Shown piece after piece: positions 56,076-64,000 of a DNA stretch of 64,000 nt. Source of the stretch: Lysobacteraceae bacterium CU05-9 (lineage in GTDB: Bacteria; Pseudomonadota; Gammaproteobacteria; Xanthomonadales; Xanthomonadaceae); NCBI GenBank assembly GCA_007556525.1, contig SWJS01000004.1, forward strand, positions 112,118-176,117. Direction: 5' to 3'. Positions within the stretch are counted from its first letter, which is position 1; each line of letters begins with the position of its first letter. Under the pieces are notes generated by a model. It worked only from the letters and a program-made list of their open reading frames with translations, searched no databases and was not told the DNA's origin. A program made the position numbers and the translations under genes.

Positions 56076-58823
56076 TTACAGAGGTTTGCCGCCAAACTTG
56101 TACGAGAAGTTCAGGACGTACTCGCGACCGACTGCATCAAACCATGACGTGTTGTAGTAAGGATACGAACTCCACGTTGGGTCGAGAGGTGGCATCTTGT
56201 TGGCGAGATTTTTGGCAGTGATTGAGATTCTCGCGTGCGGCGAGAAGCGATAGCCCAGCGTCAAGTTCATGCGGTAGGTTGCATCTTGATATGGGCCCGG
56301 ATCGCCGTCTTCCCAAATTTCCGCATAGTTCCAGTAGTTCGGCAGCTTGCCGATGCGGCTTGCATAGAGCGACGCCGAGACGCGGCGGAAGTCCCAAGCC
56401 AAGGTTGCGCTTGAACGCGTACGAGGAATGTTCCAGCCGCCATTGACTGCAAACTGATCTTCAACCAAGTCACCGGCGTATTGCTGGAAGTCATGCATCT
56501 TCACCCAAGTGTGATGCAAACCGAGTTTGAAGGTACCTGCACGCGTCGGCAGACGGAATTGCGCGGAAACATCGACGCCGCTGGTGTTTTCGCGGGCAAC
56601 GTTGATTGGATTGACGTGGATGCCATACAGCTCGCCATTCATGTCGCGGGTGATGCGGGACAATGCATCCACACAAGTTGGCGAGGAAATTTGCAGTTGG
56701 CCCAACCGGCAGCTTGCTTCGTCGCGCAGGATTTGATCGACGCTCATGTCCTGCACTTCGTTCGCCATGCGGATGTCAAACCAGTCTGCGGACACGTTGA
56801 ACCACGACGTCGGCGACCACACGAAACCGGCTGTCCAGGATTTGCTCGTTTCCGCGTTCAAATCCTTGTTGCCGTTGCGCGAACGGATCAAGCCGTAATC
56901 GTAATCGGAGCAATCCTCCGCTTGATCCTTGCGGCAGTTGTAGTAATCGATACCGCTCGTCTCATCGTTACCCGGACCTGCAAACACATAATGCAAATCA
57001 GGCGCACGGAATGCCGTGCCGTACGAGCCGCGGATCAGAACGGTTCTGAGTGGACGGAATTCAATGCCCGCACTATAGGTCGGCTTCGACATCGCACGGT
57101 CCGCAAATCGATACTGATCGAATCGACCCGCAAGACTGACGTTGAGCATGCGCGTTACCGGCATGCGCAATTCCGATGCCAATGCCCAGCGGTTGCGGGA
57201 ACCGTGACCGTCGGAATCCTTCCAGCTGTAATAGTAATATTCAAGCGCCCGTGGATCCGGATTCAAGTCATAAGCTTGCTGGCCGATTTCAAGCGCGCTT
57301 GCGAAGCCTGCATTGCCGCCGGGCAGCTGGAACAACGCATCATTGGAAAGCGAGAGCGTTGCTGTTTCCGTGCGCGACTTCGGATGGTAGACAGTATTCG
57401 CAAAAATCGAGTCATACTCTGCGCGAGTCAACGGCGTATACAGACGCGTCGAGTTCGCATTGAAGATTGGATAACCTGCTGCGTTGGTACCCAACTGCGG
57501 TCCAAGGAACAGCATATTCGCCTTGCTCGAAATGATTTGTGGCCAACTGATGCGCGCCTTGTATTGCGAGTGGCTCAACGATGCTTCGTAATCCCAGTTT
57601 TCGCGAACGGTTCCACGAATGCCGGCTGTCAGTGCGAACGTGTCCTGCTTGGTGCGGACCATTCCGGTTTCCAGTCCGCCCATTTCTTCCGGCGAAAATT
57701 GACGTTGCCACAACTCAACGCGATTCGTTGCGCGGTTGAAGAAGTAACCGCTCTCGTCTCCGTCGGGCAACATCAACGACCAGCTGCGCACGTCACGGAA
57801 CAACGCAATGTTGTGATGTCCCATTTGCATATCGGCAAAAAGCTCACTGCCGTTGTCGAGTGCGTAGTTCATCGCCGCGTAAGCGTTGGCACCTTTCCGC
57901 TTGCTCATGATCGTGCCGTAGCCAATGCCCGTATCCGTTCCGCAATAACGACCATAACTGCGACGCTCGGCATAATAGGTGTTGCCTTGGTTCTGACCTG
58001 CCAATGCAGCACATGCCGCAGCGCCCGGATCAATGTAACGGCCACGGGAATCCGTGCGCAGATAACTGCGGCGCGCCATTTGCGAATTCGCGCGAGGCGA
58101 ATCCTTGGTTGAATCCTGTATCTCACGCTCGTACGCCCACAATGGACTCTTATCACGCAGATCCAATCCGAAAACCGTGTTGAGCTTGCCGCGACTGAAA
58201 CCACTCGAAATTCCGACGTCCAAGGATCGTCCACCGCCAAGATCCGTATTGGCCAAACGGAGATCAACTGTGGTGCCGTCGGCTTTCTTTTTGAGAATGA
58301 AATTGATGACGCCTGAGATTGCGTCGGAGCCGTAAATCGCCGACGCGCTACCCGTCAAAATTTCGATCCGCTCGATCATGCCCGTCGGAATGCTGGAGAT
58401 ATCGGTGAAGTTGCTGCGACCTTTGAAAGGCAATGGGAAGTCGGCAATGCGTCGACCATTCACAAGTACCAACGTACGGTTTGGTCCCAACGCGCGAAGG
58501 TCGACCTGCTCAGCACCCGGCGAGAAGTCCGCGCCACTCGCAGATTGCTGGCTTTGTGTATCGCCGCCGTTCTGTGTAATGGACTTCAGGATTTCAGGCA
58601 CCGTGGTCATGCCACTTTCCTTGATGTCCTTTTCCGTGATCACGGTGACTGGCGCCGGACCCTCCGTTTGTGCGCGGGGAATGCGCGAACCGGTGACAGT
58701 GACCTTGCCAACGGACTTTGCTTCTTCATCCGTGTTGGTGGTCGTCGCGTCCTGCGCGTAAAGCAACGCTGGAGCACTCAGTAACAAAATCGTTTGGATC
58801 GATTGGACAAGCTTGCGTTGCAT
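56076..58823 (-). CDS. TonB-dependent receptor divergent from the cyanophycinase fusion
   Basis: 915 residues from ATG 58823, with AGGGAG 6-7 nt upstream and a signal peptide ending LYAQ. The plug domain starts KVTVTGSRIPRA and has LVLVNGRRIADFPLP, ERIEILTGSASAIYGSDAISGVINFILKK; a 22-strand barrel follows. The long-plug, Ser/Thr-poor type with this motif imports peptides or oligosaccharides more often than siderophores. No Fur box is seen. The divergent neighbour suggests import of cyanophycin fragments. Confidence 0.92.
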   Translation of the reverse strand: MQRKLVQSIQTILLLSAPALLYAQDATTTNTDEEAKSVGKVTVTGSRIPRAQTEGPAPVTVITEKDIKESGMTTVPEILKSITQNGGDTQSQQSASGADFSPGAEQVDLRALGPNRTLVLVNGRRIADFPLPFKGRSNFTDISSIPTGMIERIEILTGSASAIYGSDAISGVINFILKKKADGTTVDLRLANTDLGGGRSLDVGISSGFSRGKLNTVFGLDLRDKSPLWAYEREIQDSTKDSPRANSQMARRSYLRTDSRGRYIDPGAAACAALAGQNQGNTYYAERRSYGRYCGTDTGIGYGTIMSKRKGANAYAAMNYALDNGSELFADMQMGHHNIALFRDVRSWSLMLPDGDESGYFFNRATNRVELWQRQFSPEEMGGLETGMVRTKQDTFALTAGIRGTVRENWDYEASLSHSQYKARISWPQIISSKANMLFLGPQLGTNAAGYPIFNANSTRLYTPLTRAEYDSIFANTVYHPKSRTETATLSLSNDALFQLPGGNAGFASALEIGQQAYDLNPDPRALEYYYYSWKDSDGHGSRNRWALASELRMPVTRMLNVSLAGRFDQYRFADRAMSKPTYSAGIEFRPLRTVLIRGSYGTAFRAPDLHYVFAGPGNDETSGIDYYNCRKDQAEDCSDYDYGLIRSRNGNKDLNAETSKSWTAGFVWSPTSWFNVSADWFDIRMANEVQDMSVDQILRDEASCRLGQLQISSPTCVDALSRITRDMNGELYGIHVNPINVARENTSGVDVSAQFRLPTRAGTFKLGLHHTWVKMHDFQQYAGDLVEDQFAVNGGWNIPRTRSSATLAWDFRRVSASLYASRIGKLPNYWNYAEIWEDGDPGPYQDATYRMNLTLGYRFSPHARISITAKNLANKMPPLDPTWSSYPYYNTSWFDAVGREYVLNFSYKFGGKPL

Positions 58824-58866
58824 CAGACACTCCCTTCCGTTGTGACATCCAACTTTCGTACAACAC

Positions 58867-58878
58867 AACCGTTCGGTT
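58867..58878. promoter_or_regulatory. Dyad AACCG-TT-CGGTT between the divergent genes
   Basis: A 5-bp inverted repeat in the 110-bp region shared by the TonB receptor and the cyanophycinase fusion, placed where one regulator could control both. No regulator gene is near. Confidence 0.35.
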
Positions 58879-58934
58879 TAAGTAAGCAGTGTATGCTTGG
58901 AAAATGTTGAACTGAATTGGATGGTGGTTTTGCA

Positions 58935-60989
58935 ATGGCTTACTTGAATCTTCGACGTTTCATGCTGTTATTAGCGACTTGTACTTTGGTACTATGGACA
59001 TCGCTCGCAATCTCTGCTGAGCCCGCCAAGTCCGCGAAGGGATACAACTACTATTCCATCGGCGACATTGAAGCGAAGACACCCGGACAGGTTCGCAAGG
59101 GACTCATGCTGCTTGGTGGTGGCGATTGGCCGTATGACGCTTTCAGATGGTTTTTCGACCGCGCGGGCAATGGGCACCTCGTTGTGTTGCGTGCTTCGTA
59201 CGGTGACGAAAATCAACGCGAGATGTTCAACGACATCGGTGGCGTGAAGTCGGTGCAGACGATCGTTTTCCATGATCGCAAAGCAGCGACGGATCCGAAA
59301 GTACTGAAGACGATCGCAATGGCCGATGGGATTTTCTTCGGTGGTGGCGACCAGTCCAATTACGTCAACTTCTGGAAAGGCACACCCGTGCAAACTGCTT
59401 TAAATAAGCACGTTGCGGCAGGCAAGCCCGTCGGTGGCACGAGCGCAGGACTTGCCATTCTCGGAAGGTATGTTTATGGCGCAATGGATGGACGCAGCTT
59501 GACGAGTGCTCAAGCCTTGCAAAACTCCAGAACGTCATCCGCAACCGTCGTCGAAAATTTCCTGAAGTATGAGCCGTTGTATGCGGCGGGTGTTTTTACG
59601 GATTCGCATTTCGCGGAGCGCGACCGTCAAGCGCGCTTGATGACGATGATGGCATTGATGCAGGAGAAACATCCGAAGTCGCCACTGCTCGGTCTCGGTC
59701 TTGATGAAGACACCGCGATGGTGATCGATGACAAGAATCGAGGCACGATCATCAGCAACGCGGACAGTCATGCGTGGATGTTTTCGCCGGGAAGTTCAAA
59801 GTTGGTTGCGGATGGCGCAGCACAAACGAACGGTTGGAAGTTGACTCGACTCGGACGTGCGAGTGCAATTCAGTTCAATGGTGCTTCGTGGCGTGCCATC
59901 AATCCGGAATTGGAAACGACGGTTGATATCCGCGATGGCAAACTTGTTTACGGCAAGACCCCTGCTCCATCGGCAGCGACAACACGCGTCAAGAAAACTT
60001 TGCCGGATCCGATTCTGGTGATTCACGGTGGCGCCGGTGGCGTCCGCAAAAACAACACGCCTGCCGATGAAGTTGCGATCCGTGACGCGTTGAAGCGTGC
60101 GTTGCTCGCTGGTCACGTGCAGCTCCAGGAAGGCAACGGTGCCGCCGATGCCGTCGTCGCTGCAATCAAGGTTCTCGAAGATGATCCGAACTTCAACGCC
60201 GGTAAAGGCGCGGTATTTACGCACGATGGCAAAAATGAATTAGACGCCTCCATCATGGACGGCTTCGGTCAACGTGCGGGCGCCATCGCCGCAGTGAACA
60301 AGATCCGTAATCCGATCGAAGCTGCACGTGCAGTGATGGAGAAGTCCGAGCACGTGATGATGGTGGGTGCGGGTGCGGAGACTTTCGCCAAGGAACAAGG
60401 TTTGACGATTGTCGATCCGAGTTATTTCCGCACGGAGAAGCGTTGGAATCAATTGCAAAAAATTCTCAAGGAAGAAGCCAACAACCAGGCATCGAATGAT
60501 CCGGAGTACGTTCGCATGACGGGCACCGTTGGTGCGGTTGCGTTGGACGTTGACGGTGAGTTGGCTGCGGGCACGTCAACCGGCGGCATGACGAACAAGC
60601 GCTGGGGTCGCGTGGGTGATGCGCCAATCATTGGTGCGGGCACTTGGGCCGATGATACGTGCGCGTTCTCGGGCACGGGCTGGGGTGAGTATTACATCCG
60701 CAATCATGCGGCCGGTAACGTTTGTGCGCGTGTGAAGTTGCTGGGTGAGTCCGCTGCGGTTGCGTCAGGCAAAGTCATCAACGGCGATGTGGTTCGCATG
60801 GGTGGCGATGGTGGTGCGATTGTTTTGACGAAGGACGGCAAGTTCGCCTTCACGTTCAATACCGAGGCGATGTATCGCGGCTGGATCGGCAAGGACGGCG
60901 TGCCGCATGTCGCGTTGTACACCGATGACCTGATCACCGGCGAGGTGTTGCCGGCGGCGAAGAGTTCGGCGGAGGCCCCACCGCACTAA
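58935..60989 (+). CDS. Exported fusion of cyanophycinase and isoaspartyl peptidase
   Basis: 684 residues in two enzymes. After a signal peptide ending ISAE, residues about 45-300 are a peptidase S51 cyanophycinase: LMLLGGGDWP, FFGGGDQSNY, the Ser nucleophile in GGTSAGLAILG and FTDSHFAERDRQARL. After a linker (PAPSAATTR) comes a plant-type isoaspartyl peptidase/asparaginase (PILVIHGGAGGV) with the autocleavage site Gly-Thr in RMTGTVGAVALD and GTSTGGMTNKRWGRVGD. The first cuts cyanophycin to beta-Asp-Arg, the second splits this to Asp and Arg. ATG 58935 has GGTGG upstream; 58917 is possible. Confidence 0.9.
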   Translation: MAYLNLRRFMLLLATCTLVLWTSLAISAEPAKSAKGYNYYSIGDIEAKTPGQVRKGLMLLGGGDWPYDAFRWFFDRAGNGHLVVLRASYGDENQREMFNDIGGVKSVQTIVFHDRKAATDPKVLKTIAMADGIFFGGGDQSNYVNFWKGTPVQTALNKHVAAGKPVGGTSAGLAILGRYVYGAMDGRSLTSAQALQNSRTSSATVVENFLKYEPLYAAGVFTDSHFAERDRQARLMTMMALMQEKHPKSPLLGLGLDEDTAMVIDDKNRGTIISNADSHAWMFSPGSSKLVADGAAQTNGWKLTRLGRASAIQFNGASWRAINPELETTVDIRDGKLVYGKTPAPSAATTRVKKTLPDPILVIHGGAGGVRKNNTPADEVAIRDALKRALLAGHVQLQEGNGAADAVVAAIKVLEDDPNFNAGKGAVFTHDGKNELDASIMDGFGQRAGAIAAVNKIRNPIEAARAVMEKSEHVMMVGAGAETFAKEQGLTIVDPSYFRTEKRWNQLQKILKEEANNQASNDPEYVRMTGTVGAVALDVDGELAAGTSTGGMTNKRWGRVGDAPIIGAGTWADDTCAFSGTGWGEYYIRNHAAGNVCARVKLLGESAAVASGKVINGDVVRMGGDGGAIVLTKDGKFAFTFNTEAMYRGWIGKDGVPHVALYTDDLITGEVLPAAKSSAEAPPH

Positions 60990-61008
60990 TTAGACGCGTT
61001 GTGTGCAG

Positions 61009-61035
61009 AGGCTGGACTTCGGTTCAGCCTTTTTT
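61009..61035 (+). terminator. Terminator of the cyanophycinase fusion gene
   Basis: AGGCTGGAC, TTCG tetraloop, GTTCAGCCT and TTTTTTG. Confidence 0.93.
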
Positions 61036-61086
61036 GTGACAAAAGACCCAGCCTATCGAATCCATTGAATTTTTTATTGCGAATGG

Positions 61087-61107
61087 AAATGATAATGGTT
61101 ATCATTT
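61087..61107 (+). promoter_or_regulatory. Fur box
   Basis: AATGATAATGGTTATCATT is a perfect dyad (AAATGATAA / TTATCATTT) close to the Fur consensus, 55 nt before the receptor start codon. The receptor should be derepressed in low iron. Confidence 0.9.
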
Positions 61108-61161
61108 ACACCCAACAGGACGCCGCCCCGTTTTGGCGGCTTTCGCATTTTTGGAAGTTTG

Positions 61162-63264
61162 ATGACCCTCTTTGCTGCACCGCAACGCCGTTTGTTAACC
61201 ACCGCCCTGCTCGCAGGAATCGCTGCCACATTCACCCTCACTGCTGCGGCAGAGCCGGGTGCTGCGGGACAGCGTGATCCGGAGAAGCCTTACTATCTCG
61301 ACACGGTCGTCGTGAAAGGCAAGCGTGATAAGTACGGTGAGCGCAAGGTGCGTTCCTCCACCAAAATGGACATGCTCGTCCGCGATACCCCGCAAGCCAT
61401 CTCGGTTGTGACGGATCAACTGATCAAAGATCAGGACATGGATGGGCTCGATGACGTGGTACGTTACATGCCCGGCATCAGCATGGCGCAAGGTGAAGGC
61501 AACCGCGATACGATCGTGGTCCGTGGTGTGACGTCGACGGCGGATTTTTTTACGGATGGAGTTCGCGATGATACGCAATACATCCGTGACGTTTACAACG
61601 TGCAGCGCGTTGAAGGTTTGAAAGGTGCGAATGCGCTGGTGTTCGGTCGCGGCGGTGGCGGCGGTGTGATTAACCGCGTTTCCAAAGTTGCAGATGGCGC
61701 AGACCATAGTGCCGCATCGTTGACGTTTGGTTCGAATGACCGTCGTCGTGCAACGGGTGATCTCGGCGCAATGATCGGTGATTCGTGGAGTGCGCGCCTG
61801 CCCTTCATGATCGAGAATTCAAACAGCTACCGCGACGGCATGTACATCCATCGCTTCGGTTTCAATCCGAGCGTGACGTATCAAGGTGAGCGGACTTCCG
61901 CGACGTTGGCATTTGAGATGTTCCAGGATCAACGTGCAGCGGACCGTGGTGTGCCGTCCTTCAACGGCAAGCCGCTCGAGACCGATCCTTCGCAATTCTT
62001 CGGTGATCCATCGCGCAGCCCTGTGCAAGCAACTGTGCGTTCGGGAACGTTGACCGTTGATCACGAATTGAATCAACGCGCGAGTGTGCGCAATGTTTTG
62101 CGTTATACGGAATACGATAAGTTTTACCAAAATGTTTTCCCTTCCACGTACAACGCCGCAACTGGCCGCGTCACGTTAGGGGCATACAACCAAGCGACGC
62201 AGCGACGCAACTGGTTCAATCAAACTGACATGCTCTTGAACTTTACGACAGGTGCGATCAAACATGATCTGCTGGTCGGTACGGAATTTGGACGTCAGGA
62301 CACGTCGAACATGCGCATGACCGGCACGTTCCTCGATGGCAACAGTGTGCCGTTAAGTGATTCGATCTACCGCGGCCGAATCACTTGGGCGCAGTCGGCG
62401 ACGGATTCGGCCAATCGCGGACAAGCGGATATCGCTGCAGCGTACGTGCAGGATCTCATGACTTTGTCGAAGCAATGGCAATTGATCGTCGGCGCTCGTC
62501 ATGACCGTTTCAAAATGGACTTCACCAACCTGCGTAACGGTCAGCGTTTGCAGCAATCCAACTCGGAGTGGTCGCCACGTGTTGGTCTGGTCTACAAGCC
62601 AATTGAACCTGTGTCGGTGTATGCGAGTTATTCGAAGACGTTTTTGCCGCGCTCCGGTGATCAACTAAGTTCGTTATCACTAACGACCGCCGCGCTGGAT
62701 CCGGAAACTTACGAAAACCGTGAGATCGGCTTCAAGTGGGATCTGCGCCGCGATCTGTCTTTGTCGACTGCGGTCTATCAAATGGATCGCCGCAACGTTG
62801 CAGTCGTTGATCCAGTTGACCCAACCAAAATGATCCTCGTCGACGGCCAGCGCAACAAGGGCGTTGAAGTTTCGTTGGCGGGTCGCTTCTCGCCGAAGTG
62901 GAATGTCATAGGTGCTTATGCGTATCAAACCGGTGAAGATCTGACGACGGGGATGGACTTGGCGCAATTGTCGCGCAACACGTTCTCGCTGTGGAATCGT
63001 TATGACTTCACGCCGAAGTTTGGTTTGGGCTTGGGCGCGATGTATCGTTCTTCGTTCTATGCCGCACGCGACCTGGCAGTGACGTTACCGTCGTACACAC
63101 GGTTCGATGGTGCGGCCTACTATCGCTTCAATAAGAAGCTCGGCGTGCAGTTGAACGTCGAGAATCTGCTCGACAAAAAATACTGGGCCTCCGCCCACAG
63201 CAACAACAACATCACGCCGGGCTCTCCGCGAGCCTACAACGTGACGTTGTCGTACGGGTTCTAA
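61162..63264 (+). CDS. TonB-dependent siderophore receptor
   Basis: 700 residues with a signal peptide ending AAAE. Plug signatures DTPQAISVVTDQLIKDQ, YMPGISMAQGEGNRDTIVVRGV, RVEGLKGANALVFGRGGGGGVINRVSK are those of the FhuA/FiuA/catecholate type; the barrel ends with the terminal Phe (NVTLSYGF). GGAAG lies 4 nt before ATG 61162. Likely imports a hydroxamate or catecholate siderophore under Fur control. The energising TonB and an ABC importer are not in the window. Confidence 0.95.
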   Translation: MTLFAAPQRRLLTTALLAGIAATFTLTAAAEPGAAGQRDPEKPYYLDTVVVKGKRDKYGERKVRSSTKMDMLVRDTPQAISVVTDQLIKDQDMDGLDDVVRYMPGISMAQGEGNRDTIVVRGVTSTADFFTDGVRDDTQYIRDVYNVQRVEGLKGANALVFGRGGGGGVINRVSKVADGADHSAASLTFGSNDRRRATGDLGAMIGDSWSARLPFMIENSNSYRDGMYIHRFGFNPSVTYQGERTSATLAFEMFQDQRAADRGVPSFNGKPLETDPSQFFGDPSRSPVQATVRSGTLTVDHELNQRASVRNVLRYTEYDKFYQNVFPSTYNAATGRVTLGAYNQATQRRNWFNQTDMLLNFTTGAIKHDLLVGTEFGRQDTSNMRMTGTFLDGNSVPLSDSIYRGRITWAQSATDSANRGQADIAAAYVQDLMTLSKQWQLIVGARHDRFKMDFTNLRNGQRLQQSNSEWSPRVGLVYKPIEPVSVYASYSKTFLPRSGDQLSSLSLTTAALDPETYENREIGFKWDLRRDLSLSTAVYQMDRRNVAVVDPVDPTKMILVDGQRNKGVEVSLAGRFSPKWNVIGAYAYQTGEDLTTGMDLAQLSRNTFSLWNRYDFTPKFGLGLGAMYRSSFYAARDLAVTLPSYTRFDGAAYYRFNKKLGVQLNVENLLDKKYWASAHSNNNITPGSPRAYNVTLSYGF

Positions 63265-63270
63265 GAAGGG

Positions 63271-63771
63271 TTACTTCTTCGGCGCAGGCGCTTTCGTAGG
63301 TGCCTTCGCAGGCGCTGGCGCAGTTGCCGGACGTGGCTTCGTGATGTCGATCGTCGTGAAGCCCATTCCATATCCGGCGCGCATGCAATTCACTGCATAG
63401 AAGTCGAGTGTTTGCGTGGCTTGCGCTTCGCTTGGAATGGTCTGGAATTTCTGCGCGAAGGTTTGCATGAGTTGCGAACCTTTTTGCTCCGTGATGCCAT
63501 TCTTCACCGCGTGTTCGCGGAACTTCATCGCCGTCGAATTCAGTTCATCCGCAAGTGGCTTGTCATCGGTGGCACCGGCGATGATTCGCAGTGTCGCGAC
63601 GCAAGCAACAGCCTTGTCACCCTCGTTCATCGTTCGAACACCGAGGATGTCGAGCTGTTCGATGGTCGGCTGGGCAGCAGGTGCTGCGGCAGTCGCTGGC
63701 TTCGGTTGCGCCATCGCAAATGCAGGCGTCAGGACAAGGGCAGAAAGAATTGCAACAGAAAAACGGTTCAT
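63271..63771 (-). CDS. Exported protein of unknown function, Ala/Pro-rich ends
   Basis: 166 residues with signal peptide ending AMAQ. The middle (IEQLDILGVRTMNEGDKAVACVATLRI region with KAVACVAT, and LDFYAVNCMRAGYGMG) has two cysteines; the C-terminal tail is PATAPAPAKAPTKAPAPKK. No family recognised. Convergent with the siderophore receptor, 6 nt apart. Confidence 0.7.
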   Translation of the reverse strand: MNRFSVAILSALVLTPAFAMAQPKPATAAAPAAQPTIEQLDILGVRTMNEGDKAVACVATLRIIAGATDDKPLADELNSTAMKFREHAVKNGITEQKGSQLMQTFAQKFQTIPSEAQATQTLDFYAVNCMRAGYGMGFTTIDITKPRPATAPAPAKAPTKAPAPKK

Positions 63772-63882
63772 GCATGTTCCAAATGGATCGGTATCAGTCT
63801 GCGCAGTTTAACGGCAATGCGCAGAGCGCGCCTGAATGGGAGGTATGTTGATGGTGGGTGTCACAACTGTGGCAGATTGATC

Positions 63883-64000
63883 TGACCTTCAAAAAACGGA
63901 CAGAGATTTAGACGGCTTTGTTTAGTTTCGCACTTTGTTCAAATTTGTGGGGTGATTGCAGTCCGTTGGCTGAGTGGCGACGCCAGTGATTGTAGTAGTG
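63883..64000 (-). mobile_element. End of an IS3-family insertion sequence (cut by the window edge)
   Basis: A terminal sequence beginning TGACCTTCAAAAAACGGACAG (shown to 20: TGACCTTCAAAAAACGGACA) starts with TGA as IS3 ends do, and 25 nt inside it begins the transposase 3' end. The other end lies outside the window. Confidence 0.7.
63908..64000 (-). CDS. C-terminal 30 codons of an IS3-family transposase (partial)
   Basis: The minus strand reads HYYNHWRRHSANGLQSPHKF and then ten residues to a TAA at 63908. The N-x-x-R-x-H-S-A-N/L-G-x-x-(T/S)P motif is the usual C-terminal end of the IS3 OrfB integrase-type transposase. The frame is open to the window edge. Confidence 0.85.
   Translation of the reverse strand, partial: HYYNHWRRHSANGLQSPHKFEQSAKLNKAV

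Noticed and set aside
56481..58112. 543-codon open frame on the plus strand
   Set aside because: Mirror of the TonB receptor; its Cys/His/Arg-rich composition is typical of an antisense shadow.

Overview
The window reads as a chromosomal segment of a gammaproteobacterium of the Xanthomonadales (Lysobacteraceae/Xanthomonadaceae type). Support comes from gene order and gene families: dnaX-ybaB-recR, yceD-rpmF-fabH, thrS-infC, miaA-hfq-hflX-hflK-hflC-purA, a Kdo-kinase, TonB receptors, Slp lipoprotein, and a VirB7 with an extra C-terminal domain as in the Xanthomonas-type T4SS. Codon use looks uniform and moderately GC-rich throughout. This placement is inference from the sequence alone.

Layout. 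1-8.1 kb: the first codons of a probable transhydrogenase gene, a secreted M16 protease pair (one catalytic, one not), the yceD-rpmF-fabH operon behind a strong, apparently leaderless promoter, a GT39-type membrane glycosyltransferase and an Slp lipoprotein. 8.4-11.7 kb: dnaX-ybaB-recR-hinT plus an overlooked 59-codon gene, and tRNA-Ser(GGA). 12-14.2 kb: an MNT-HEPN toxin-antitoxin pair with two tandem operators, an aromatic-ring dioxygenase and a solitary HicB. 14.3-17.5 kb: arsR-acr3-arsC, a glyoxalase-fold protein and a split YeeE/YedE transporter. 17.5-24 kb: SRAP protein, 4.5S RNA, moaA, kdkA and a group of small exported proteins, including two paralogues of a family I do not recognise and possible lysozyme inhibitors. 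24-31.4 kb: infC (AUC start), thrS behind a threonine leader-peptide attenuator, and an EmrAB/OMF drug pump with its MarR regulator. 31.5-40 kb: mrfA-mrfB DNA repair pair, an exported M20 peptidase, an OYE reductase, tRNA-Val(GAC) and uvrB. 40-44 kb: virB7-virB11 only of a type IV secretion system. 44-56 kb: Bcr-type exporter and the purA-hflCKX-hfq-miaA-folP-ftsH-rlmE block. 56-63.3 kb: a TonB receptor divergent from an exported cyanophycinase/isoaspartyl-peptidase fusion, then a Fur-box siderophore receptor. The last 120 bases are the end of an IS3-type insertion sequence.

The most interesting material is partly regulatory. The thrS leader has a MDTTTCH peptide with mutually exclusive hairpins. 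The MNT-HEPN operon has two identical-arm operators 21 bp apart. A long hairpin pairs with the virB7 ribosome binding site. The window also holds three families of intergenic repeats, and short 6-7 nt tandem repeats sit on or beside stop codons of many genes. The cyanophycinase-isoaspartyl peptidase fusion with its divergent TonB receptor looks like a compact system for feeding on the storage polymer cyanophycin.
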